This document shows positions 11,064 through 23,246 of a stretch of DNA of 64,000 nucleotides, one piece after another. Location of the stretch: positions 4,442,731 to 4,506,730 of the forward strand of contig NW_003101680.1 of NCBI RefSeq assembly GCF_000003855.2, in the 5' to 3' direction. The notes under the pieces were generated by a model that saw only the letters and a program-made list of their open reading frames with translations, was not told where the DNA came from and did no database searches. Position numbers and translations under genes: made by a program. The DNA comes from Blastomyces gilchristii SLH14081 (lineage: Eukaryota > Ascomycota > Eurotiomycetes > Onygenales > Ajellomycetaceae). How positions within the stretch are numbered: position 1 is the stretch's first letter; each line of letters starts with the position of its first letter.

Positions 11064-13042
11064 AATATATATATTTTCAGATAAAAATTACATCAATCAA
11101 CAGAAAATTGAAAAATTAATTCTTCAAGATGATAGAGAAATGATCTATAAGTGATATTACACAGTGATTCTATCTCAAATATTATGATTAGAGCAAATTG
11201 TTCTCACATTACTAATAAATAGAAACTGTTTTTTCTCAGACACTCTGCAAAGAGTTTGCTGGGGATGTCCCATTTAGGTTTAGTGTAAGCCCTGTGACAG
11301 TTGATTGGCTCAGATGTTAGCAGGACTTGGCAGAAAGTAGCAGTAGTTCGGATTGAGTTAGCTCGGAGTGGAGTGGCTGAGTTTACTGAGATAAATTAAT
11401 CCAGTAACTTCCCCCCCACAGGAGTGGGACACGTGGCTAGTGACAGTGGTGAGGGGCCGCGGAGCCCACCGCTGGCACCGCAGCGGCACCATCCAGCGAT
11501 CCGGCTACCGAATTTGGGGCCGGTTAGTGGCGTGGTTGAATCCACACCTCCTCCGATGCTCCTCAAATATATCAAAGATCGAAAACGGCGTTATTATTCA
11601 CAAAGTTATGCCCGCTGAAGGCAAAGAGGCAGGCCCTTCTGGGAATTGCAAGGTGACGAGAGAAAAATAGGCAATGCCCCGTGAACACATCACTGCTAGA
11701 ATAGGCTTCGGTGGCCAGTGCTCGACTTCGCTCATGATTCTTTCATGCCGTGCATATGACATGCATGAAGCTAAGTCGAGATTTTGCGGCGCGGTCAAAT
11801 TTACTAATTTACTAAGAGACAAAGATTGTTCTAATACCGCGCATGGTAGTATTCAATGGGGAAATAGGGAGGGGGGGGGGGGAAAGGGAAATAAGAACTG
11901 CGAGGGAGCGTCGCTTCACGTGTTGGAAGGGAGAGGGGAGGAGGAGACCTTTTCGGTTTAGGCTGGGTTTCTATGTATCAAGGGTCACGTTGACACAAGG
12001 GTCTAGACTCCATCAGAAGTATCTGCGACGGTGCGGCCAAGACACTGCCCAGTGCCTCCTCCGTCCGAGTTAATTGAGGTGGTAACGGACCTGCATATGC
12101 GAAACGCATTGATGAGCGCTGAGAGGTGGGGGATGATGTGCATGGAGGAGAACAATATGACAGTTGCAGGCTTAGGGTGTGAGCCATGGGCCCAACACAG
12201 GTGCCCAGGAGCCATCATGCTCCGAGCATTCCATCCTAGCCGAACATTGGACGCATTTATTCCGTTTTCGCCTGCCTGACCATGTTTAAATCATCTTATC
12301 AAACCTTGCCCCGGAGCATTTTACAGCTGAACATGGGTCAGGTCGGAAACTGTGTCCAACTTCTAGCGCGGTTTCAACATAATCCTGATGCCACCAGCAC
12401 TAGCTCCTTTGAGACAGCCTGACAATGCAAGAAATAGTTGATCCATGGTTTCTTCAGGGGGTTCAGGGCAGGACAGGAGTTAAGCAGGTGGCCCGCAGTG
12501 GCAGGCACCTAAATCCATTGTTCCCTCCATGAATAATAATTGGATCCGATCGTGGGGCCTCTTTGTCTGACACTTTCTCGCCTCAATAAGATCCACCTCC
12601 AAACTCTATAACCCCTCGTCCCCTGGAACGAGAACCGAAAAATTTGATGACATAAGCCATGTAGTCAATTTTAACTTCGGGACTAAACTCTAATTTAGCG
12701 CTGCCTAGCCAATACCGGTTAGCGCAAGGGGCTAACGTGATACCTAGACCAAGGTTCGACGATAAAACTCCGAGAGTCAACAAACCCAAAAGTTTCCCAT
12801 GCAATCTACTGGTCGCCCGTGGCGCTCTCGAAGATATGGAAGAACAAAGCGAAGGGACTGCGGATGAACAAAATGTATGTGGATCAAGTAAAATCTCACG
12901 TCGGTCCACCCACGTAAGAAAGCTACTGGGAGCACAGATAGAATTCTGCACTTGTAAGTAGACTATCATACTGTACCGACGCCTCACATCAAACAAAGAG
13001 TTTATGTATGGGAAATATAAATGGGAATAATAATAATAATAA

Positions 13043-13080
<38 letters not shown>

Positions 13081-13478
13081 AAGTTTTTTGATTTCGTTTT
13101 GGCTTGTATCAGTCTTTCGAAAGCACGCCATTTATATGGTGATGGATATTTATCCCACCATGCTGATATATAGTGTTTATAATCTATCGTCGCAAGAGAA
13201 GCAATAAAAGAATGTAGAGGCCCAATCAGAGCTGGACCTTCCGACGCCCGCATAAAAATGGAACCAAGTCATAAATGGACGCAAAATAGAAAACCCTGAA
13301 AGTCGATTGCGAACAGGGTGACAAGGCATCGTACTAGCGATGTAATGGGGAATTTATAGACGGTATCCATGGAAGGGAAGGAAAGATTTTTCGCAAAAAG
13401 GAATGTTGTGCAAAAGAACGTAGTGAAAGAATAGTAGGTGGAAAGACCGCGGCGTTTGAAAAGTTTCGAGGTTCCCCG
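11064..13478. other. Repeat-island border and gene-free DNA
   Basis: The first 200 bp continues the AT-rich, CpG-poor sequence into which the element inserted. From about 11,260-11,400 the composition turns ordinary and CpG becomes common. I find no convincing gene. Overlapping open frames of 60-95 codons around 11,420-12,280 run on both strands and look like chance. A G-run lies at about 11,871-11,881. Confidence 0.5.
13026..13080. repeat. (TAA)n/(TAG)n trinucleotide repeat
   Basis: A compound microsatellite of TAA units followed by TAG units, about 55 bp. On the minus strand it creates a run of Tyr codons in a chance open frame. Confidence 0.95.
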
Positions 13479-14003
13479 CTAGTTCATGAATTCGCGCTGA
13501 TGGCGCCGTTTCGTGCCACCTGGGCAGAGGGTCAAGGTGAGATCGGAGGAAGAGGCGCACGCATGAGTCGCGTGGTCGTCATCTGGTTTGTTGTAGGCTC
13601 CCTTGCACAGTCTGACGCCAGCTGGGCAATTGACCACTGGGCAATCGTGGGTGGTTGAGGAGAGAGAGACACCATTCTCCATAAAGGGATAGCCGTCGAT
13701 ATTTGAAACGTCATAAAACACCTTTTCCCCCGAAAGTGTGTACTCAAACTGGGTGATTTCACTACCACTCGTTTCGTCGGAAATTTTCAGTGAGCAGCCG
13801 CCGCCGTCTGGCTTGGCGCGATACTGTTCCGTGAAGGTGGCACCGGGTTCGATCTTATGGCTCGGCACGTTACCGTTTTCGCAGACTGACTGGAGATAAA
13901 CCGGGAACGGACAATTGTTCTTAACGATAGCATTTCCTGCCAATACGCTTGGAACAAGAGTAGCGAATGCGGTGGCCGCAGCAACAAAAACTTTGGTATA
14001 CAT
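13479..14003 (-). CDS. BYS1: BYS1-family secreted protein (yeast-phase-specific protein)
   Basis: A single-exon gene for 174 residues, about 18-19 kDa. Residues 1-22 are a clear signal peptide (hydrophobic core, then VLAG), so the product is probably secreted or in the wall. The mature part has the thaumatin-like layout of the Bys1 family: NAIVKNNCPFPVYLQSV at the start, a Gly-rich GGGCSLKIS, then FYDVSNIDGYPF and a Cys-rich end (CPVVNCPAGVRLC). In Blastomyces dermatitidis, BYS1 is known as a gene expressed in the yeast phase; its biochemical role is unsettled. The size fits the 18.6-kDa product I recall for BYS1. Paralogues exist in related fungi, so the symbol is likely but not proven. The gene stands alone about 2.4 kb from the repeat island. 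Confidence 0.85.
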   Translation of the reverse strand: MYTKVFVAAATAFATLVPSVLAGNAIVKNNCPFPVYLQSVCENGNVPSHKIEPGATFTEQYRAKPDGGGCSLKISDETSGSEITQFEYTLSGEKVFYDVSNIDGYPFMENGVSLSSTTHDCPVVNCPAGVRLCKGAYNKPDDDHATHACASSSDLTLTLCPGGTKRRHQREFMN

Positions 14004-15636
14004 GATGAACTAAAAGTTTGTGGAAAGAATAACTGGGGTCGTATTGGTTCTCAAGAGAACGTGTGTGTAAATTTAAAATGAAGGTAAACTTTCAGGGTTC
14101 AAGAAATGATTGTAGGAATAACAATGAAGACTTGGTTAGAGCATAAAATGAATAATCGTAAAGACATGTTGAGGTGGGTTCATCGGGGTATTTATATGCA
14201 GACATCTGTGATGCGCCACCTGGATAACTCTGGGAACACGCTTCGAGCACAAAAGCGCGTGTCCAGGTTCACCAAGGCATCAACTAGTTACTGCGTTGGA
14301 CATTACCGTTGGAAGATTAAACAAACTTTGAACTGACGTTCAACGGGGCGCAAGTAGAGGATATCGGTTCCTAGCCTAGCCGTAAATCCCAGGGGCAAAC
14401 TGGCCTCACGAGGCAAGTGGCCTGTGGGATGCGCACACTGACCCGTAAAAATGCCAGGAGCGGCCGCAACCATGTTCAATCCTTCAAGATCAATTGGATG
14501 AGAGAGGTTGGTAGGTTATCGCCGTGAATCGGCTGCTGCCCTGAACTTTGCGAAAAACCTTGATCGAAATATAGTTTGCCCGAGTTACGAGGCATTATGT
14601 AAACCTTATGATCGTTCGTTCGTACCCACCCGTGCGTGCCATTCGATCAGACATCGGCTTCTAGGTGGGCAATCCTCCACGTATGAACATCATTGGCTTC
14701 GCTGAGTTCCTCATGATAGAATAAGTGGCAAATCTTGCAGAGAACAATCAGGAACGCTTTACCTTTGGCCAAACTATGTACCAACGAAGCCAAGCCAAGC
14801 TGCGCGAGAGCTAGATGAAAACGCTCGGTTGGAACGAGGAGTCTTGGTCTAGTACTGCGGATAACAGGGCAACATAATGTCTGGCTTCATTTCTGGGGAA
14901 GATAGTGTTTTGCACTCCTAGACATTTTCTGAAGCCGTGATAGATGAGAATAGGTTGTACTAAACTGTATTTTTGATCCCGACTCCGGTGGATCATATCA
15001 AAACTGCAAAAGGCGTTCCACTGATTGTTCTGGAACACCACGCTAGCAACAGAAGATGCCAGGAGGCCAAAGTAAACAATCAGTAGATATGCAGCCTCAA
15101 GCAATGTGAGCATGTGGGAAGGAAATTGATACAAAGAGGCAGTTATTTTGGAAATGTGTGGCGTAAGCGTCTGTTCCTCAGCGAGCTGTGCCAACTGGTA
15201 AGGAAGACAAAGAAAAGAAAAAGAAGAAGAGAGAAAAGAAGAAGAGAGAAAACATCCGGACGGGAATGTTTTACATATCAACAGAAAACAACAACATTGC
15301 TGCGAATGAACGGGCAGAAGATTCATCAAGCTCGAAACGGAACAGGTCCTTGGAGCCTCGAAAATGAAACACGTGACATTAAAAGATCGGCGTCGGCGCC
15401 ACTTAAATCCGGACTGTAATAAGGTTTCTCCACAACTCCGCCATGTGCAATAAAGCTATAGGTGGTCAGTTGTTGTCAGTTGTCGTCAGGGACGCCCGCA
15501 GTCTCTACACGCCGGACCTCTGCCTCTTCTGGCTATGATATAGCAGAATAACAATTGCGGACACCCGCGAACTAAATCCACAGGGCCCGCATCGTTCTCC
15601 TGTGGCGAATCCGCATCTGGCACAGGCTGAGGCAAC
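14004..15636. other. Intergenic region upstream of BYS1-like gene and SEC24
   Basis: Divergent upstream region shared by the BYS1-like gene (-) and SEC24 (+). It includes a purine-only tract at about 15,205-15,250. A 172-codon minus-strand frame (14811-15329) has no recognisable domain, and its low-complexity part comes from the purine tract, so I do not call it a gene. Confidence 0.5.
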
Positions 15637-18600
15637 ATGGCCGACTTCTCTACGTATCACTCCCTTGGCCAGGGCGAAGATCAGCCTGCGCCGCCGCAAT
15701 TCAACCCGCCGGTTGCTCCAGGGCCCCCGGGTTACCAACAAATCCAACAAAGTACGTCTCCCGCGGGGCCCATGGGCTCTCCCGGATATCCTCCGGGATC
15801 GCATGGGCCAACAACTCCCGGCCCGGATGCAATGGGAGAATTGTCATCTCAAATGGGCGGCTTAGGGATCAGTGGAGCTATGAGCGGAAGCGTTCGTGCT
15901 CACAAGAAGAAAGATCGGCATGCTTATCACGATTTCGGTGGCCCGTCTCCTACTTCACAAGCCTTCAATGGAATGCCACAAGGCGGAATGCAGAGCCAAT
16001 CGCAGTTCCTTAGTACGGGGATGAATCAACCACCTCCACCAAGCTCTCCATATTCTCATCCAGCTTCTCCAGGCTTACAACAGCCCTCACAAGCTGGACG
16101 GCCTTCTTTTGGTGGAAGCATGAAACCCTCATTTTCTGCTGCTGGCGATGGTTCCGTACATACTCAGGGGAAGGTTGACCCTGAGCAAGTTCCAGGCGTT
16201 CCAATTGCGCGTGATATTGCTGCACAATATTATCTCAACCACGTATATCCCACGATGGAGCGTCACATCCCCCCTCCAGCAGCTGTCCCTTTTGTAGCAC
16301 ACGACCAAGGCAATTCCTCTCCAAAGTTCGCTCGGCTTACGCTTAATAATATCCCATCTACCCTCGAATTCCTGTCGTCCACTGCCCTTCCTCTTGGTAT
16401 GGTTATCCAACCTCTTGCTCCATTAGACTCTGGCGAACAACCTATCCCTGTCTTAGATTTTGGCGACGCTGGCCCTCCAAGATGCCGAAGGTGCAGAGCA
16501 TATATAAATCCTTTTATGATGTTCAGATCGGGAGGTAATAAATTTGTATGCAACATGTGCGCCTTTCCAAACGAAGTTCCACCTGAATACTTTTCGCCCC
16601 TGGATCCATCAGGGGTCAGGGTCGATCGCATGCAACGCCCTGAGTTGATGCTGGGAACGGTTGAGTATATGGTTCCCAAAGAATATTGGGGCAAAGTTCC
16701 TGTAGGGCTACGCTGGCTATTCCTGATCGACGTCTCACAAGAATCAGTAACTCGAGGGTTTTTAGAAGCATGCTGTGGGGGAATAATGGCAGCCCTGTAT
16801 GGGTGCGATAGCGACGAACAAGCGGCGGAGGACGAAAATACACCGACAAAGAAACTTCCTGAAGGGTCCAAAGTCGGAATAATCACTTTTGATAAAGAAG
16901 TACAATTTTATAATCTTTGCGTACGTTTACTAGCCTCGTTGTCTAAATCTCAACTGCTTACGAATTCTTAGTCCCGCCTCGAACAAGCCCAGATGATTGT
17001 CATGACCGATCTTGATGATCCTTTCGTTCCTCTGAGTGAAGGGCTATTTGTTGACCCTTATGAATCAAAGTACTAAGAAGCATAACGTTCTCCCTTTTAT
17101 TTCATCATACTAACTTGTCTTTAGACATGTCATCTCATCACTATTAACACAAATACCGACATTATTTTCGCATATTAAAAATCCGGAGCCAGCACTATTA
17201 CCTGCAATAAACGCCGCCCTGTCTGCTTTGGAACAAACCGGTGGCAAAATGATTTGCGCGCTAGCAAGCTTACCAACTTGGGGACCAGGCCGACTGTTCA
17301 TGAGAGATGATGGAAAGGGATCGGGCACTGATGCCGAAAAGAAGCTTTTTACCACTGATCACCCTGGTTGGAAAAAGACCGCAAATAAGCTATCTGAGAG
17401 TGGAGTCGGAATTGACTTCTTCCTGGCGTCATGTGGTGGTGCCTATATGGACATAGCTACGATCGGTAAGTTCTACGCTCATGGGTTTGCCGGCATATGC
17501 TAAGTATTTTTTAAACAGGCCATGTTGCTGCAGTTTCCGGCGGGGAGACCTTCCTATACCCTAACTTCCATGCTCCTCGCGATGTCTTGAAGCTATCAAA
17601 TGAACTTTCTCATGCTGTAAACAGGGAAACGGGTTACCAGGCTTTGCTAAAAGTCCGATGCTCCAATGGACTTCAAGTCTCATCCTATCATGGTAACTTC
17701 GTGCAGCACACTTTCGGTTCAGACTTGCAATTAGGCAGTATTGATGCAGACAAGGCCTTTGGTGTTGTCTTCACGTATGACGGAAAGCTTGATACGAAAC
17801 TAGATGCTCATTTCCAAGCTGCATTGTTGTACACTACAGCTAGCGGCCAGCGACGAGTAAGATGCATCAATATTGTTGCGGCTGTCAATGAGGGCGGGAT
17901 GGAGACGATGAAGGCAATTGATCAGGACGCTGTGGTTAATATAGTGACCAAAGAAGGTTTGTTTGAATTATGTCATAATGTAGGAAGTAATACTAACTTG
18001 GGATTCACAGCTGCCTCTAAAGTGCCTGATAAGTCACTTAAAGATATCCGAGCTGGGTTAACTGAAAGGACGATCGATATCCTTGCGGGCTACCGAAAGA
18101 ATTTCTCGTTGTCCCATCCTCCTGGGCAGCTTGTCCTACCAGAGAATATGAAGGAGTTTTCTATGTATATACTGAGTTTGGTGAAATGCCGCGCTTTCAA
18201 GGGTAAGCACCAGCTTTTCGGCGACATAAACGAGATATATCTGTACTACTTATTTGGCATAAAGTTTCATTCTGACATCAAACAGCCGGCCCCGAGACTT
18301 CCGATCGTCGAGTCCATGATATGCGGATGCTTCGCTCTTTCGGCTGCAATGAACTGTCGCTTTATCTATACCCTCGTATTATTGCGATTCATAACCTTAG
18401 CCCAGAAGACGGCTTCGCCAACGAGCAAGGGAAACTCCAAGTTCCTCCAGCACTCCGAGCATCCTTCTCCCGTATTGAAGAGGGTGGTGCCTACCTCGTG
18501 GATAATGGCCAAATTTGTTTACTTTGGATTCATGCCCAAGTTTCACCAAATCTTCTCGAAGACCTGTTTGGCCCCGGTAAAACAACGCTACAGTCTCTCG

Positions 18601-18935
18601 ATCCCAACACTTCGTCCATTCCTCTGCTGGAAACTCATTTGAATGCCCAAGTGCGGAATATTATTCAATACCTCTCCACCATTCGCGGCTCCAAGTCGGT
18701 AACAATACAGCTTGCACGGCAAGGGATAGATGGCTCTGAATACGAGTTTGCCAGGCTTCTTCTAGAAGACAGAAACAACGACGCCCAAAGTTACGTTGAC
18801 TGGCTAGTGCATATTCACCGGCAGATCCAACTTGAGCTTGGAGGTCATCGCAAAAGGGAGGAAGGCGGTTCAGCAGTCTCCGGGGTGGAAAGTACGTTGT
18901 CTGGATTAAGCGGATTACGGCCGCCATACTGGTGA
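15637..18935 (+). CDS. SEC24: SEC24, cargo-binding subunit of the COPII coat
   Basis: Six exons: 15637-16920, 16972-17069, 17125-17465, 17519-17956, 18011-18202, 18286-18935, giving 1,000 residues. Sec24 partners Sec23, binds export signals in cargo and shapes vesicles leaving the endoplasmic reticulum. The N-terminal 160 residues are Pro/Gly/Gln-rich and disordered. The zinc finger is CRRC at 283-286 with CNMC at 305-308. The trunk ([13 protein letters not shown], then [17 protein letters not shown]), the beta-sandwich/helical part and a C-terminal gelsolin-like fold ([17 protein letters not shown]) follow in family order. Introns are 51-83 nt, with a branch site ACTAAC in intron 2. Joining gives a continuous frame that matches the family, so the model is firm. 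The start is the first ATG of the open frame and fits a typical Sec24 N-terminus. Confidence 0.95.
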
Positions 18936-21900
18936 TTTGGGCGGAGTTTAGCATAGCACGTTTATGAATTTATAAGAGTTTCGCGATTGCAAAGGCATTC
19001 ATTATTGTTACCATTATTGATCCATATCCGATATATGCCAAGCATGATGTAAAGAGTATTTCAGTCTGCTACAGACACAGAACATACCAGATCTTGTCTA
19101 TGGCGCAATGCAAGGTTTGAATGGCTGGTTCAGAGGGGGATTCGCAAAATCTGATGCCAGGTACCCACAAGAATCGTCGAGCCTTTACTCTAGCGCCGCA
19201 CACTCGAAAAAGCACATTAGCAACATATGCAATCTCGTCCGAGTATAAAAGCTCTTAATCATGTTTATACAAGTGTTAAGTTTTGTCGTTTTATATTTTA
19301 TGTAGCTTTTCGCATAGGTGCGATATCACACCCACACTAAATACTATATGTATTGTATGTTATAGGTACATGTACTTTCAACTAAGGAATAAAGGATGAG
19401 GGACATGTTTCAACTGCGAGTACAACGGTTTATATAGTTGTTAAATTATACCTTAAAACTTTTGTACAGTACTTCGTACAAGGTTTATTGGCATTGGTCA
19501 AAAACTTAAGGGAGATTAAAATATCATGTCACATTTGAGTGTTGGGTCTTCATTTCTCTCTCTTGCTCCCTCTCTCTTCACCAACTATGTCCGGCCTCGT
19601 TCGGATGTGATATCTAATTCCACAACGTTGGATACGAAATTCCTGTACCGCTTACACTTAATATTCACATTCCATACATATTTTCCCACACTGGTGGGCC
19701 GGAGCAAATGCTCAGCTCATCTTCACAGCTCGCGCTTCGCATGATATACCAACGGACTCTGTTCATCCAACAGTGCACAGGGCAGCGTTCGCAAACACTA
19801 CTACCTCAAGTTTGTGAACTGGTTGAGAAGAAGTGGCACGCTCACTCGAGGAAGCGGGAAGTCAAGGCCAGCCTCAAATTTCTCTTCCCGGCCTTTATTG
19901 AATCTCCCACTAAAACTGCTCCTCAAGATCAATGCTCCCCTCGCTCTCACATGCTAGGTCAATTTCTGAAGAACTGTGATAACTTCAGTACAGAGATGGG
20001 GATCATTTCACCTGTTAGAGAATGAGAAATGGCACTGCTAATCTACCCATCTCAAATTTCTCCCAACTAAGCGGCCCTCTCAATAGAGGTGTACTCTGGG
20101 AACGTGGGCATTGTTAATCTTTGTCTACGCCAAAATATGACTCTCTGGGATAAAACAAATTACGGAGAAGGTGAAGGCTGCTAATATGGTTGATCCCACA
20201 TATCGATTTACATGTCACGAAATAAACAAGTGCGCTCATCAATGAACATGATGAGCTATTCTTTTACACACAATAGTTATGCAGTGTTTGTTCGTGGGCT
20301 GGAGCTAAACGGTTCCATTAAACATCTAAGGGATGGGGCACGCATGCAGATGACTCCTGGCAGTATCAAACTGCGTATCTATCCTTTGTATCCATCTTTC
20401 TAGAGTGGTTTTGAGGATGTGCCGTCTCGAATACAACATTACTACAATATGCGCGCCCATATGCAGCATTCGCTAAAATAAGATACTTGACATCCTGAAA
20501 GCGGTTGTTGTTTCTGCCTTCCTACGTTCACAAAGGACAAATCCTACCGCTGGCCTGCAGCTCTCGATACTCTACTTACGTCCAAGGGAATTTATCCTGG
20601 AAAAGAAACAACTCACTGGCTTGGACCAATCCCGACGCCATGCGGAGCAGGGGGTATATCACTGTTACAACTCCCTCATTGGATTCCTGGATGCTGATAT
20701 CGACCTTCTTTGTCAGCCCTCGAGCCAATAGCCGATTCGGGATTATTGTAGGATATTCTGAGGTCACTTGTTGTATCTTAACATAGCAGAAGGAAAGAGA
20801 CTTGGTCAGTCAACCCTTGCATTACCATTTTATCAGCACGGGAATTCTGCAGCAGACATTAACAGCCACCGGATTTATTCTCTCTTCAGGCTTGCTTATT
20901 GCATATGTGAGTCCATCCATATCAACAAGATACCAGAACAAATACCTTCTGGCCTGACGTATGCGCCAATAGGGGTGACTTTTCGTGAGAAAAATTAAAG
21001 ACAATGTTGAAATAAGCTCTTCTCTTTCGGCCATCGCCTATTTAAATTAGCACCGCCGCTACTGGACAGTATGACGACCAAAATATTCAAATTATTTTTC
21101 ACCAAGGAGACGGGAACCATTATCATGGAAGTTCAAAAATATTTAGGCCGCTTTCGTTATGTTCTGCAACAAATTTTTAGTGCTAATGTTGGTCTAGCCG
21201 ACATCAAATGCACCCGGGGGCAGACAAGTGACTTGCATATGCATGAACTCGCTGGAATACGAGTTTTATTTCCCAAATCTTCGAAGACCAAGTTACCCAG
21301 AGGCTCAAAGTCAAAATGTTTCGGTTCTTAAGATAAAATAAAAATAAAAGAGGGGAAGGGAAAGGAAGAATATGAAAAGGAGAAAGACGAATAAGAATCC
21401 CCACTTGAAGCTGATGAAGCTATTCATCCCAACAACCATAAATGGGAGAAGCGACGATATCAATCGACTATCTTTGACTATTTTGCCTCAGCCGAGAACA
21501 GGATTGGGCTTTGGGGAACCTGCCAATTGCCCCAAGGCATCACGCCGCCTTAGAGAATGAGTCAAGGCCGAATGGGATTGATCTTTTCTCTTTTGACCGC
21601 TATTTCAATCCCGCCATCCTGGGGGCCTCTACCGCATCCGTTGATGTTAAAGATTCGGGCTGACATTATATTTTAATTTTTTGGTGGAAAGCAGCCAAGA
21701 CATTCATGGAGTGAGCTCTTTCAATAAAAAGAAAAGGCGAAGAAAAGATAATCCGAGTCGACGAGTAGAAAATGCACATAAATGTTCGCCCATAACAATT
21801 CCAGAAGATGATATGCCACTTCTATCTCCAGCATGGAAGTTCCTCTCGGGGATAAGCACGGAATACCCCACTTTTAAACTTGAGAATCCTGAAACTTGTA

Positions 21901-23246
21901 TGGTTGAAATATGGAGCTCCGATTTCCGCCTGGTTCAAGAAGCTAATTCACCTGAGCAGAGTAGAACCCCCTGTGACGGTTGGAGAGATTGAGACGCCCG
22001 ATTATCATTTCTGAAGAGCGATTATCGGTTCTCCTACTAATGAAAGGTGGGACATAAAAAGAAGCCGCGGTTCTTCGAATGACGTCAAATTCTCCGGCTC
22101 TTGCCTTGGCCAACGGCGCGCACCGTACGCGGACCGGACCGGACGCAAATGGTATTTTAGCACGAACAATCATCGAACGCGAGCTCCTAGCCCAAACACA
22201 GCCCACAGGTCATGATGCCTGACCATTTGGCTTCGCCGAGGATGCTCAATCTATCGCCGCCAGTCAAAATTCTGGAACAGCGGTTGTTGGGGTACAATCC
22301 CTCTTGAGCGCGGTGTTTCATCCTATAGAGAGATGGCTGCGAGAAATTTCTTCCTACACCTCGCGCTACTGATCTTGGTGTGGCTAGTTAATCGTTAGTA
22401 ACTCATGCCCTTTGTCTCGGCAGTTGAGTAACTAGTCATGATGAATGAAAACTATAATGGCGGGGGAGCGTCGGGAGGGAGGATTGGAGCCTTAACTTCC
22501 GCAGCTGTCGCAATTTCCAAGCCTAACTAAACTCATTCTCCTCGCATTTCTAAACTCCCGCCGCGAGAGCTGATCCTAAGGCTAATTCTTCAGAATCCCC
22601 CATTGTGCACTATCTTCGACCATTGACATCTGTGGGCAACCTCTAATATGACATTCGCAAAAGAGCAAGGTTGAAGATATCAGGGTGGTGGGCAAAATGC
22701 TTAGGCCACAAAATTCTGTGCTCTCAGGGCCACCGCCCAACCAGTGGTCAAAAACCCGAGAAGGCCATCATCCCTGCCCCGCCAACATTTGTTCTCCAAT
22801 CGCACGCCAGAGAGAATTGCTTTTTCACAGCTACCATGGACGACGGCTGCCCCGTTGGCGTAGCATGTCAAGGGTTGAATAATAATGATACCGGTTCATT
22901 CAGGGATTTGGACACTGTCCAACCCAACCTCCTCCTCACCGGATCTCACCACGCATTGGGATCTCTGCTGGCCCTTTGGATCATTTGATGCCGAAAGCGG
23001 CTCCATATCCCTCCAAACAACCCGGCATGGTCTTGAGTGGTGCTAGTTTCTCCCCTTAGCCAGGTCTGATTGACGACAAGAGGTCTCTTGGAGGTCGAAG
23101 AGCGGTAAGTCAAAAGCTTCAAATTAAAAGACCGTCGCATCAGACAAGCTACACTTTTCCTCGCCTTGCCTAAATTTCTTTTGTCTATTTATTTTATTTT
23201 TTGTTAAACTCGTAATATCCCCGCCGGATGTAATCCGTGACTAAAT
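18936..23246. other. 4.3-kb region with no recognisable gene
   Basis: Ordinary base composition with scattered frames under 105 codons on both strands. Two neighbouring minus-strand frames (20576-20767 and 20822-21034) look somewhat protein-like but match nothing I know and lack a joinable model. They could be remnants of a decayed gene. The last few hundred bases before 23247 presumably hold the transporter promoter and leader. Confidence 0.45.

Noticed and set aside
11424..12279. Cluster of overlapping 65-95 codon frames on both strands
   Set aside because: No domain, no joinable splice model, and equal openness on both strands point to chance in GC-richer DNA.
12583..13131. 182-codon minus-strand frame with a Tyr run
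   Set aside because: The Tyr run is the TAA/TAG microsatellite read backwards, the rest matches no family, and an opposite-strand frame overlaps it. Chance frame.
14811..15329. 172-codon minus-strand frame
   Set aside because: Part of it is the complement of a purine tract giving Ser/Phe runs, and no homologous feature is recognised. It lies in the upstream region of SEC24.
16263..16886. 207-codon minus-strand frame
   Set aside because: Lies wholly antisense to SEC24 exon 1, which has clear family motifs.
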